From the NCBI GenBank assembly GCA_961205875.1, contig OY540818.1, positions 11,816,761 through 11,880,760 of the forward strand: a DNA stretch of 64,000 nt. Direction: 5' to 3'. Under the pieces are notes generated by a model. That model ran no database searches. It saw only the letters and a list, made by a program, of their open reading frames with translations, and was not told the origin of the DNA. The DNA comes from Sialis fuliginosa (taxonomy: Eukaryota; Arthropoda; Insecta; Megaloptera; Sialidae). Positions 26,847 to 39,500 of this stretch are shown here, piece by piece. A program made the position numbers and the translations under genes. Within the stretch, counting starts at the first letter, position 1; each line of letters begins with the position of its first letter.

Positions 26847-27382
26847 CAGTACCGGATTTAGGGGGGGGGGGGGGGGGCGAAGCAGGCCAGGTGGGGCGAC
26901 GTACAATGGAGCATAAGTAACTTTTTTGGTTCAAATCAGTGTACAGGTTGTAATTTTTGAGTATTTTTTAAGCAAAAAATATAGCTAAATATAAACAATG
27001 GTGATTTGTAAAAAAAAATCGATTATCTGATAGCTGCTAACTTATTCAGCAACCCAGAAAACTTTTAATAAGGTATTAGCTGAGATACTAACTAATCAAC
27101 TTATTTGTTGATTTATCAATTTTAATTTGTTCATAATAGGGGAAGGAGGTTTCGACGGTCTTACGGCATTTGATAGTTTTAAAGTTAATGATGTAAGCTA
27201 TATTTTAAAAAAAGTTTGAGTCTGTAGGATCGCGCCAAGCTGAGATATGAATTATTCAACTTATTTGTTAATTTATCAATTTTAATTGACAGTTTCGTTG
27301 ATTTTTTAACATTTTTTTAGGGGGAGAGAGGGCGAAAAAATAAATCTCGCTCAGAGCGCCAGATTTGCTAAGGCCGGTACTG
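26847..27382. mobile_element. 536-bp hAT MITE with perfect 8-bp target duplication
   Basis: The ends are CAGTACCGGATTTAG and, inverse, CTAAGGCCGGTACTG. The identical 8-mer GGTATACC flanks both sides (26839-26846 and 27383-27390). A run of 17 G follows the left end. No transposase frame remains. The intact ends and exact duplication point to a fairly recent insertion. Confidence 0.85.
26861..26877 (+). repeat. Poly-G run in the hAT MITE
   Basis: Seventeen consecutive G lie next to the left end of the MITE. Similar runs occur at 24226-24241 (G) and, as C, at 20394-20405 and 29329-29339. These may mark decayed ends of related elements. Confidence 0.6.
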
Positions 27383-27390
27383 GGTATACC

Positions 27391-30300
27391 CCGTGCGTAT
27401 CAAATATTATCTACTTACCAAATATTTTGATAGGTAATTTGCACAAGATATTTTACAATTCCTATTTTATGCAAAAAAAATGTACTCTTAAACGGATTTT
27501 GTTTTTCTTACATATTTTTGGGCGGTGAAAACGAATTTGACAATAAAAAAGCAAAATTGTTTGGTCTCATAAAAAATATCAATAATAGTAAATTTATATC
27601 AATTTTGATAACCTCTCATTGATCGTAATAAACTTTTGTGTCTAAATTTTAAAAATAATTTTTTTAGATCAAACTTTGAATCTGAATCCTTCATACATAT
27701 TACGTTCAGTAATTTTGAAAATGGCTTTTATATCGAACAAATTAGAGATCGATAAATACATCATTGTGGAAGCCTCGCGACTGGCATTTATTTTACCTAC
27801 AATTTATATAATTGAGTTCTTGCATTTTCTACTTGAACGTAATTGACAATGATTAATCAAATTAAAAAAGTTCATTTTGTGCCAGACAGAAATTGCAAAA
27901 AATCAATATACATATATATGAATGTTTTCCAGTACTCATATTTTAAAATCTACTCAGACTTTTGATGTTTGATTTAGGTTAGGAATAAATTATTAATAAA
28001 CATAAAAATTAATTATATATTTTAAAAAAGTGGCAAGTTTTACCAGCTTTTTATTACATATAAAGTTTTAAAGATACTTCGAAAATATTACAAAAAAAGA
28101 TTTGTAAAAAAAACTATTTTCTATTATTTTTGTAGTAAAAAAGGATCCATTTTAAGAATCCCAATTCATTAGAGATATAGGTATATGATTTTTTTATAAT
28201 GTTTGTAGTTTCATTGTATAAATCCAACAGAATTTTCGTAACATAACTTTTAATTTTATTTCTTTAAAAATAATATTAAAGATAATGTTAAATTCAAACA
28301 TCAACACGATACGATAAGAATATTTAAATAACGTATATGTTACCATCAACATTCATATCATGATAATAACAACAAGAATATAGTGTGGAAACATCTGTGT
28401 TAGTTACAGTATGATTTATTATGTGTAGTATAAATAAACCAATTATAATTGCGAATAAATTACAGGTAGATAATAACCCTTTATACACCTGTATCACGTG
28501 ATGTTCCGTGATTACTTGGTTCAACACCTTTCGGTATAGGGTGGTGCATAAACCAAGCGAATGTAAATTGTTTGGATTTTATTGGTTGCACGGAGAAAAA
28601 TATTTCATAACAATTACTCAATTTTTAAAGAAATATTACTATTTGATTCAGTATTCATAAAACAGCAGACAACTTTGCAAAGTGTTTCTAAACAAAAATA
28701 TTTTTTTGCTTATAATTCCTTTTGAATATTATCATTTTTAAGGTTTATACATCATTTGAGCCAATAAAAAAATGTAAAAATTTAATTAATACATTAGATG
28801 TAACTCCTTATTATAAAATTAATGAATTATAGGACATTTATAAAATTTTTACCTTATAAATATTTTCATAAAGAACATGTCATAATTCATGCTTAAGTGT
28901 AAATATATTTGCATACATTTATTTGTTTCAAAGTTTAGTTTAGAATTAATAACAGTCATTTAAAATAAATTCTGTTTTTTTTAAACCTTTTAAAGCGTAC
29001 ATCGTGTTAACGTAATATCACGACATGAAAATTACACTAATTTTTTAAACACACCTGTTTTATAGTTGCTCTTTATATAATTAAAAATATCTTTCATTCA
29101 TTCAGAGACGGATTTTTATTATTATTATGGGCTTTTACTTAAATTAGACCAGTAATATCAATTGCACAGAAAAATTGCTGGTATGCATTCATCAGAACAA
29201 TTAAATGATGAAAATATTTTTTTAAAGAAAATAATCAATTATTATAAATAATCAAATATTTAAAATAAAATAAGTTGTAGAAAACGATATTTTCTATAAT
29301 TTATGGCACAAATATGAATGTATGATAGCCCCCCCCCCCTCCACCCTGCACTGCAGACTATAGTGAAATTATTATTAAGTGAATATTTTTTATATATTTT
29401 TAATCTACATATTCAATTGACAATAATTTAAAAATTTTCAAATTTAGAAAATATTTCGGCAAGAATAGCATAATACATTGACCTTATTTTTAAAATGGCC
29501 GATAATTGTAACATTTGTTAATTAAGACTACTAAATAATGTACTTTTAGTAGATAATAAATTCAAATTTTCAGAAAACATCGATATTAAAAAGGGTTCCA
29601 TCAAGCTTAGTGGATGGGCAGGAAGGCTATTTAACCTGGGGCTTCTCATTTATGAGAGAAATTGCCAATTTAAATTTTTGTTTATTTCGAAAAAGTATCA
29701 CAGTTGTATATTTAAGGTTTGATTTTTCAAAATAATACGCAGTAGAATAATTACTTATTGAAGAGAAAAACTGTACAAAAATTTTTAAATTGGTTTTTAA
29801 TTAAAATATAAATGAAAACTGATATTTTTGGATATTTAATTACATATCCTAAAAAGAATAACTTCAGCCCTGCACGTACCTAAAATGGGAATAAAATAAT
29901 ACATATATACTTAAAAATACAATTTTCTCAAAACGTTACTACCTAAACATTAGAATAAAAAGAATTAAACCAGAATTTATTTTAGCGTTTTAGCTGTTTG
30001 TTTCCGGTATCCGGTTCCCTTGTTTCTGGTGGAAACAAATTTATAATCGAGCTTTATTTTACAGTCTCTTTTAAATTAGTTTGTTTAAGAAGTAACCCGA
30101 CGTTTTGGGTCGTTGGATGCAGATGCGTGTATAATATTTGTTAATTCAAAATGGAAATATGTTTTTATTATTTTTGCTATCTCTGTACATGTATGTAAGT
30201 AATAAAATAATTTGCATTAACAAAATGTTTAATGTGAAAGTTATGTACTTTTTATTTTATGTTTAAATTAGTCATTTAAAGTCCTAGATTCGAAACAAAG

Positions 30301-30902
30301 CAATTTTTATAGTAATAGATTTATAATTAGTATTGATAAGAACAAATATTTGGGTTTTATAGTTCTTTCCAAAGTATCTGGTATCTGCCTCCGAGGTATT
30401 TCCATGAGCATGATTGACAGCTTCTAATGATTTTACCAATTTAGTTTCTATACAAAATTCATAGATAGTATAACACAATTTGGTATCCTAATACACAATT
30501 TTAATTTGATTAATAACGGATATGCTATCATTATATTTTAATAATTAAATAATTTTCCCAGCTAATTTTCTTGAGCAGTCAAACTAATGTAGTACCGAAA
30601 ACCTAGATGTTTTCTTGGAAAATTTCAAACTATTTACATATATATTTTCATCCTTTTGCTGAAAATTAAGATATAATTAAGTTAGTAAACAAAACATAAA
30701 AAAAATACATTTTTAAATCTTTTTTTTGGTATTCTGATATAGTTGGCAATATTGGCCATGTGAAAAAATAACATTTATTTTTTATACTGTACCTATTTTT
30801 TAATGTCAAAATTCGTTTTAAAACATTATTATATCTATACATAATTAGTTCAGATATTAAAAAAAAGATTAAATGAGTTTATAAAAAAAAATATATCCAC
30901 GA
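27391..30902. other. AT-rich stretch, nothing recognised
   Basis: Long AT-rich DNA with an 11-base C run at 29329-29339 and a small GC-richer hairpin-like spot (TTTCCGGTATCCGGTTCCCT) near 30000. No frame or paired repeat. Confidence 0.4.
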
Positions 30903-31071
30903 AATCATGCACGAGAAAAATGAATTCACGCTCGGTCACGCACGGTTGTCTTAATTTGACTCACGATCACGCACGCTTACAATTCAAGATTTGAAAACCG
31001 CTCGTGCTCACGTCGGGCCACGGCCGTGACTCGACGTGACCCGAAAAATTCACGGGCCGCGCCGAGCTCTA
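30903..31071 (-). repeat. GC-rich hAT-type terminal fragment
   Basis: Read on the minus strand, it begins TAGAGCTCGGCGCGGCCCGT followed by GAATTTTTCGGGTCACG, and is full of CGTGA/TCACG motifs. Weaker relatives occur at 20197-20262 (GGGCGCGCCGTGAATTTTTC) and 23452-23490. It is far richer in GC than its surroundings. No partner end was seen. Confidence 0.4.
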
Positions 31072-31279
31072 ATACTAGGTACAAAATAAATTGGTACAAC
31101 AAAATACCGCAATATCGTTAACCCAGTAACAGATTGTGAAGTTTACTCGGGTGCAAGCGAATCTAACATGAGATTGTGCACAAAGCCACATTATATTCAT
31201 ATGAGTATATTCACACGTAAATAGACATATTCACTTCTATTGCAAACTGCATGCTGCAGAATGGTTGCTGCTTCTAAAC

Positions 31280-31330
31280 CAGTGGTTGCTAAATTGTCGA
31301 TCACGAGATACCGCTAGCTCGCGTCGACAT
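31280..31330 (+). repeat. hAT-type end fragment
   Basis: CAGTGGTTGCTAAATTGTCG followed by ATCACGAGATACCGCTAGCT resembles the widespread CAGTGGTTCTC..GATCGCGA..TACCGGTAGCTCGCG hAT end type. No matching right end or duplication was found. Confidence 0.3.
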
Positions 31331-31417
31331 TGAACCATTTATACGCTGAAGTATATAAAAAAATATATTTCTACTTCAACGTGAAATACATATAGATTTT
31401 ACCACTTTTCGTACGTA

Positions 31418-32210
31418 GGGGAGAGTAGGGTAGTTACGAACACCTAAGTGAGAAATCAAATAAATTAAAACCTGAGTAAGAAATCAATGTATGTATTGTG
31501 ATTATTATTAAATAATCTATTAGATATTATTAAAAAAAAAATATTATTAAAATTAAAGACAAAAACAAAACCCTATGCGTACGTGATTACTCGAATTGCA
31601 TGGGGTAATCACAAACAATGGAATAATTAAACCTAATTCGAACAAAATTCGCAGTAAAAGCCTCTGCATGTACTTTGACCACTGGTACACTTATCATGTG
31701 CCAATAAATTGCATTTGAAGCACATTATCTAGTCTTTAATAGGAGGATTTTGATATTTTTCATTATAATAACAGAAATAGTTATTTTATTATACTTCTTC
31801 TTTTGGTTATTTTCTTTAAAATGACTGCGATTCCTCGCAATTTTTCCAATTTTCGGAATTATTCCATTTATTTTGTTCGCCATTACCCCACGAGCTTGAA
31901 AAAAATAAACATATTTTTTTTGGGGTAAGGATCATATAATAAACAATGCTTGATCGAGGCATACTTGAGCATAACTTAATTACATTTATATTAATAATTA
32001 CGTATCAGTTATTACATGGCTTTTATTTTAATAAAAAATTACATAAAATATAATTAAGCTTACTTTATACTTTGAGCATGATCTACACTGACCATTAACG
32101 GTCCGATACTAGACGTAGACCTAACTATTGGTAAGTGCATAGAGAACATTAACATACTGAAAACACTGAATTCGCGATTACCTTACGTTCGTGATTACCC
32201 TACTCTCCCC
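31418..32210 (-). mobile_element. Pogo-like (Tc1/mariner superfamily) element, internally deleted
   Basis: Terminal inverted repeats GGGGAGAGTAGGGTAGTTAC at the left and the inverse GTGATTACCCTACTCTCCCC at the right are flanked by TA on both sides (31416-31417, 32211-32212). The 793-bp element is far shorter than an autonomous copy. A coding remnant remains on the minus strand. Confidence 0.75.
31633..31725 (-). pseudogene. C-terminal zinc-finger remnant of a pogo-like transposase
   Basis: The frame reads MCFKCNLLAHDKCTSG, then QSTCRGFYCEFCSN, and stops. The C..C...H..C....C...YC..C layout matches the PHD-like tail often found at the end of insect pogo/Tigger-type transposases. An in-frame TAG lies just upstream, so the rest of the protein is lost. 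Confidence 0.55.
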
Positions 32211-32212
32211 TA

Positions 32213-35200
32213 CATTAAATATTTTTATTATATACTTTTACTTATATACACACTGCGCAGTACCTATATTATAAAATATATATCCGTTATATCTCAAATA
32301 TTAGTGCGAGCTTTTATAATATGCAAATATGTTTTAAATTACAATTGAATTTGGTCTGCACGAGAGATTATGGTTTCAAATAAACGTTTCACTGCTAATG
32401 AATTATCACTTAAATGCTTTTAAAAACAATATTAGAAATTATATCAATTATTATTTATTAATTAAAAATTTAAATGGTAATTTAATTTGAAAATAAATAA
32501 AAAAATATTTTTTCATGTGCAACAAAATTCAGGAGATACACACATTTCATCACATTAAAAAAAGAGATCGTATCATTTATCACATATGTATTTAGTTGGT
32601 CATTTCTGCAGTATAAAATCAAACTATGAATCACTCTTTTTCTACCAGTTGAAAATTAAAAATAACATATAATTAAAAAAATTCACCAACTCATAAAACT
32701 TTCTGACCTATATATACAAACACGAGTATGATATAATATTGCGCGGTAATTATGACCTGTATAATAAAACCCATTCAGTTTTCGCAATGATTAAAAGCGG
32801 TCTCCCTTTTAATAGACCTACCTTACGTCGTAATACAGTGGCGCAGTCGTGAAGTCGAATGTCCTCACACGCGAAACTTATTTGCGGCTACAAATGACAC
32901 GGCTGAACTTTGCGTGTGTGACCTACACCAGATTATTTGATATTTATAAGAAAAACCAACAACTGGTTTGATTTACAGCGGTATAAAATTGTAAAATCCA
33001 ATTATTTTTATATAATTATATGTTTGTTTTTTAATTAACAGTAATTTTTATAATACTTTATACTAAGTACTTGTAACTTTTGTATAAATATACAAAAAAT
33101 ACTTTATATAATTGTAAGAAAAAATAAATTTTAATTACTAAAATCTTTACCGAAACCAAAATAGTTAAATCGATCTCAAATTTATACAGGATATTTACAA
33201 TTCTAAATATGTTCCATGGAATTTTTTTCAAAATTTTCGTTTTGTCCCCTTTTTAAGTAATTAACATCGGCTCTTATGGATAACATTACTGTATTTAAAA
33301 CTCAATCATAAAAAACCATATATGATTTCCATGTTCTTTAATATCTTTTTAAATAATTTTTAATAAATTAAAAATTTCAATGGGATTTGTCAGAAAGTAT
33401 TATAAATATTATTTTAGTAATGTCCTAATGTCAAAAACATAATACTCAAACAAATTCTTTATAATACCGGGCATGAATCTATTACAAATATACATAAGTA
33501 TAATGGTACTGTAAAAATAAGAATACATCTTTATTACATTAACTATGAACATATACGAAACAGGTCATACTAGAAATAGAGAAAAATATCAGTTATCGAA
33601 AAAAGTTCAATTATTACATGTATGAAATATACATAGATATGTAAACGTTTTTCTTGTTGAACCCCACACATATGTACATACGTACAAACTCGTTATAACT
33701 ACAAAATATAGAAGCAACGAGTGATAAAATACTCGCTAAATCCCTAACGCGCAAAGAAATTTTTGTAAAGTAAAAAGTACAACTTACATAATATGTGTAT
33801 ATTACTATTGCACAAACGATCCCGGTAACATTTCTGGGTCAGATATTCCTTCCAGCATCCCTGCTGCAAGTCGCATTACGTCTGTTGGAGAGAGACGCCA
33901 GTAGTGTCTTCTTCTCTGAACCAGAGGTCTTGAAAATCCATAATGCATACAGCAGTGCATTCCAAAGAAGTGTTGCACTATTGCAGTTAAATATTGATAT
34001 TGGTTTAAACTTACAATATCAACATTCTCAAATATCGATATTTACTATAAATAATATCGCTAATTTTTGGATCTAAATAAAACTTCGTCTTGTATATAAG
34101 AAGAAAGAGATATGTAATCTACAATAAATATTACATAAAGAAGACAGTAAATTCTTCATATATGAATATGAATGACATAAAAATATGTGTAGAAGGTATA
34201 TGTCATGTATTACCATCATTAATCTATTTTTATTTTATAACTTATATGTACGATTTGATTCACTGACTTGCTTGAGTTGTTAGTCATTGATTCATTTTAA
34301 TGTTTCCAAGTCGTGAGTCTTAGTGATTTATCGTAAAAGAGGTAATTTTAAAAAATGCGTTTGTTGTAAACTTGTCTTCTAAAAACTCAAAATGGTTTGA
34401 AGCCCAATAAAAAATTGAAAGAAATACACATATCTCCATTATACTGGAAGAAATAGAATATACTAATTTTCAATAAAAAATTTATTATGTTACCCAAACT
34501 TTAAATTTTAATTTAATATCAAATTAATGACTAATACCGGTACTAAATTATTAAAAAAATGGGTATTTTCGGTACTTATTTTACTTCGATTTCAGAACTT
34601 TTGGAAGCTCTTATATGTAAAATGTAATACATTCAATCATTTTTTAAAGTTATTTATTTAATTGTATAAAAAAGAACTTGTGAAATTATATATGTATTGA
34701 AATTTTGAATTTTTAATTAAAAGTGAAAATTTTTTAAATTCTTTTGTAAGTACTGATAATTTTAAGAACTAATGTAAGATAAATGACAGTCATTTTAGGA
34801 TTCTAGATCTACAAAATACATCATATTAACTAATAAGGTAATGTATGAAAATATTAATAGGTACTTACCAATTTTTAAATAAATAAATTAATCAGAGAAT
34901 TTTTTTGTAAGTAAAAAGTTAACAATTTGATGGCTGCATTTTATTTTACTTCTCTGCAAGCTCTCTATATCTGTAGAATAGGTCGTTAAATTGTGTAAGC
35001 TTGTTTAATTATTTCTATCTAGAGTGTCAGGTAGAATACGATTTGAGCGGATTAGTATACATAAAAAGTATTTAAACTTCTAGTTTTTACAAATCATGAC
35101 TAAAAAAATAATCAAAATTTATTTACTTTTTATCGTATGTATATTAGTATGTTTTAGTTTTGGATCTAAAGTTAATTGTCCCAAAATTTCAGAATTGTAG

Positions 35201-36503
35201 ATCAAACCTGTAAACAGCGCAAACCGATTATTTTTCCCATTTGAGTAACATGGGAACAATTACTTTTTTTACTTATGCGTGGGCATTTAATTCTCTGCAA
35301 AATATTGCTCTGAGAAATTTTGAATTTTAAGAACGTAAAGTAAAGTAAGGTCAGCTTAATTTTTGAGGTTCGTATTGTCCATTCAGAAAATAATTTGGTT
35401 CCGGCGCCACTATTTACATAATAATATGTCCATTAAATTTAAAAATAATATTTTGCATGTAATAGACATTATTATGATTCGAATAACGGCCCTGCTATAT
35501 ATATATTTTTAAAAGTGTTTTTTTGATTAAACTAATTTTGTTAATAATATGTACCTATCTATACTAAATGTCATTATAATAAGTTAAAGTTGATAATCAA
35601 AATATTGTTTTGTCGAATCAACCTGTTAGAATACATATAATAGGGTAGTGTGTATTGTTCAATTGAAATTTATAATTATTATTAATAGTTTTTAATTATA
35701 ACAATATTGGAAATTGTAATTACTAATGTGGTGAAAATAATTATTACTGCATCATATGTGTAGAATGATATAATTATTATCAAATAATAGTAACGGTGTT
35801 TATTATTTGACAGTTTTTGTTTTATTTATGTTTCACGTTACTTATTTAAATATAATAATATAAATATCAATTATAAAGTAGAACGTCAATCATTCGTAAA
35901 ATTTCAGGAAGGAAAATATTTTATTAAGTATATAATATTCTGTTTGTTACTAACAGCAAATATATTTCTTTTTTTGTTTAAAGTTAATCAAATACAGTTT
36001 CTTTATCTATCGAACTATTCTTGGTCTCAATTAGTTCGTATAATCGACGCTCTACTATAATAAGAATAAATTCTTAAGTGATTTCAGTTAAATAATATAT
36101 GTTTAAATAGGTACTTACTTTATTTTTTACTTACCTATCTGCCTGTTATAAATTATTAATATATTGCTGTAAATATTAAAAAGACAAATAAAGGCTAATA
36201 ATAGAAAATGCAGTTATTCAATATTGACAAGCAGAATAATTTATTTAAGATATCGTATAACAACATAGCACAGATTATTAACAACATATTATCTGCTTAC
36301 AATTAAATAATATTTCAAATAACAATAATAGATTAAAATGAATTTAAAACAATTTTTAATAATATTTTCAACATTTTTTTATTATTAATACGAATATATC
36401 TAGTAAAACATTTATAAAAATAACTTTGCTTATAACAATGAATATATGTATATTTATATACTACTACTATTAATAATAAACTATGAAATTATATTCATGT
36501 ATA
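32213..36503. other. Non-coding stretch downstream of the SecA-like gene
   Basis: AT-rich. A GC-richer island at about 33800-33970 is open on both strands (plus: FLGQIFLPASLLQVALRLL; minus: HYWRLSPTDVMRLAAGMLEG, ending in a stop). Neither peptide is recognised. The minus frame could be a last exon of an unseen gene. Confidence 0.3.
33450..33474. repeat. Solitary MITE end
   Basis: ACAAATTCTTTATAATACCG followed by GGCAT matches the outer end of the MITE at 25590-25840. No partner end was found nearby. Confidence 0.3.
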
Positions 36504-36509
36504 TTTATT
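36504..36509 (-). promoter_or_regulatory. AATAAA poly(A) signal overlapping the stop codon
   Basis: The last sense codon and the TAA stop read GAATAAATA on the minus strand, so a canonical AATAAA overlaps the stop. If used, the 3' UTR would be only about 10-30 bases. Other TTTATT (plus-strand) hexamers occur further downstream, for example near 36378 and 36239, and may be used instead. Confidence 0.4.
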
Positions 36510-39500
36510 CGAATCTTTCAATAACATCTTGCGGTTCCCGATGGTTTTGATCAGTCCAAATTTCAGGAGCAATTACTATTTCACCGAAGTAGTCATCTAC
36601 CTTTTTACTTTGATAACGATCTGGAAGTTTCCTGTTCTCGTTTAAAAGCACGTGTCCGGACATTCCTTTCCAAGGGGCATTTTTGAGTCCTTGTACATCG
36701 AAGCCAACATAAGGGCCAAACGGACCACTCTTATCTATTGGTATTTTAGGATTATTTGACTGTAATTTGATGGTATAATCATACACCTGGTTTTCTGATT
36801 TTACAGGTATCTTTCTTTGTAATTCTACAGGGAAATTTTCAGGCCTCTCTCTTCCTGGAGTTGTTGTTAGAACAGAGTCGAATAAAGTAGCAACAAATTC
36901 TTTTATGTGAACAATATTTACAGGATATTTACGGCCCATTTCTTCGTTAATTTTAGTAACAGCTAAGCTACAACCATCACTATGCTGTTTTATAATGTCT
37001 ACATTGGGACGATCTACACGCAAGTCCATGTCTGTCTGATTATTGAACTTCCAGTTGGGTTGTTCATATTTTCTATGTCTTTCTATTTCAGTTTTCAATG
37101 GATATTCTTCGGTGATTGATTTAGGAACAACCTGCCTTCTTCTGTCGAAGTTACCATCACTACCACCTCCCCACAAACCAGCTGTTAATGGTAATTGATG
37201 CCATCCTTTTTTAATAATATATTGCACCTGTTCATTCGTATCGATAACTTCTGCTACTTTCATTCTAAATTCTTTCGCCGACATTCTTTTACGTATTTCG
37301 TTCGGTAATGCTTCATACATACTGCTATTTTTGTTAGTGCGTGGTTTACCATCTTCATTCTTTTCAACAACATCATGTAGTGTGAAACAATTATTTTTAA
37401 GTCGTATGTTCAACACTACTACCTCTTTTGTTGCATCTGGCGCTGTCGAAAACTTTTTATTTATTCCGTCATCTCCATGCACTACTATTGTAACTTCTAG
37501 TTTGTCTTTACTGCCGTTGTTCATGATATCGCGAAGTACGAAAGCGCACGCATAAACACAAGTCATATCCATAGGGACGTTTTCACGAGCAATAGAGGCA
37601 AACAAAGCAGGATTTTTTGTTTTAGATAAAAGTTTGAGTAAGTTTATTTGATACTCAGATCTGACATGATTTTCGACATGGGTACCTTCTTCCTTTCTTT
37701 TTTTGATGTCTTGTAATTTTTCATGATAATTTTGCTTCAATTTTCCAAACTCTGAAACATATCTTTGGTCTTTTAAGTTTCTGTATTTGTTTTGGATGTG
37801 TTTTCCAACACTAGACACTAAATAAGTTGTACATTCTCTCATAATTGGTCTAACTACTTCGGTTGATATACTCTGCCCGATTCGTTCACTGAACAATTTC
37901 TTCCAGCTTTCAATTGTTTTGCGTTTAAACATGTATTTTTTAGAATCATTTTCCTCATTTTTTTCATAAGTTTTCTTGTTTTCAACATTCTTTATTTTTT
38001 CCATAATTCTTTCATCTAAGGTATCCAAGAATTCAGCAATAAAGAAAACTACTTTTCTGATATGTTCTGCACGTTGTGCCCACGTCAAAACCTTTTCCAG
38101 AGTTTCAATAGGTGCTTTAATTTTTCCTCCAGTTTTTTTTACTTTTTTAGCAGCTTCTTTAACACCATTAACTATTCCACTACTAAGATTAAAGAAAAGT
38201 GTTCCCATGTCTTCCATTTTTTTATTATCAATAATATATTTTCGTGTCATTTCGTCTATTAACTCTTGTGCTTGATCTTCTCCTAAAACTTGATAGGCTT
38301 CATCTAAGACTTGGTTGATTTTATGTTCATCGATAGTTTTTTCAACAACGGATAATAGTTGTCTACCTACATTATCACAGAATGACTGGACATAATTTTC
38401 AATAATAATGTCAGCACCTGTACTTGACAACGCGGTCGTTATACCTTCTGCTGTCTTCTTTGTAATACGTCGAGCTACTTTCTTTCCAATAGCTTTTAAG
38501 CCTGCAGTTTTAATCAATTCTTTTCCAGCCTGTTTGGCTACTTCTTTTTCAGTCAAACTCAAACCTGCTCCTGCAATTTTATATCCATAACGTGACACAG
38601 TAACACCTTTCGAAAACCAACCTCCAACACCTGCTGTTAGAGCAGAAGCTGCTATACTCTTTGCTTTATATAAACCATAATCGTTCCAATCGAAGTAACC
38701 AGACTTAAATGCACCAGCTGCATACAACAAATCACTAAAACCTTCTCCGATAAAAGCTCCTCCAACGTGAGTCATTAAACCAACTGAATAAATTTCTATA
38801 ACAGCACCAATGACTATTTCAGCTATTCCTATTAATACAACAGCTACGGTGTTCAGTATCATTTTTAATGTCCAGCGTTTTTCTTCAACGGTTATTACAT
38901 TGTCTAGAGCATTAAGTGTAAGAAGACTTACTTCTTCGATGTTCCCAAATGAACGTTCATCAAAATAGGTCGTCATTGATTTTAATACAAAACTGGGAGT
39001 TTCTAATGTTTTTAATAAACTACCAAGTTTTTTAATTTTGTTTGCAAGCTTGTCAACTACATCATTTTTCGTTAATGAAAATCTGTTGTTGAGAATTAGC
39101 CTGGCTGTATCTTCTATATGTTTATACGAAGAATCTAAAGCATTCCATTCTTCTACATCAATATTAAGATATACTTCCAAATTCATTGGAGAGATGTATA
39201 ACCATTTTTTCTCAATTAAATGGTTGATAAAATCATTAGTTAATTTCACAGGAAACAGACAACTATCATTTAAAATATTAAGAACATCATTTGAAGTCAC
39301 AACCTTTGCATATATTTTATTTAATGCATCTGTTGCATCTTCAATTTGAACTTTAGTTGGAATTATAACATTTTGATCAATCAAATCAAAAATTAATTTT
39401 TGATATAGATCAGGCATCAAATTTAAACTTATAGATGGCTTCGCATCCTTCATCTGCTCTTTGATTTTCTCTAAAGCTATTCTATATGAAAAACAAACGT

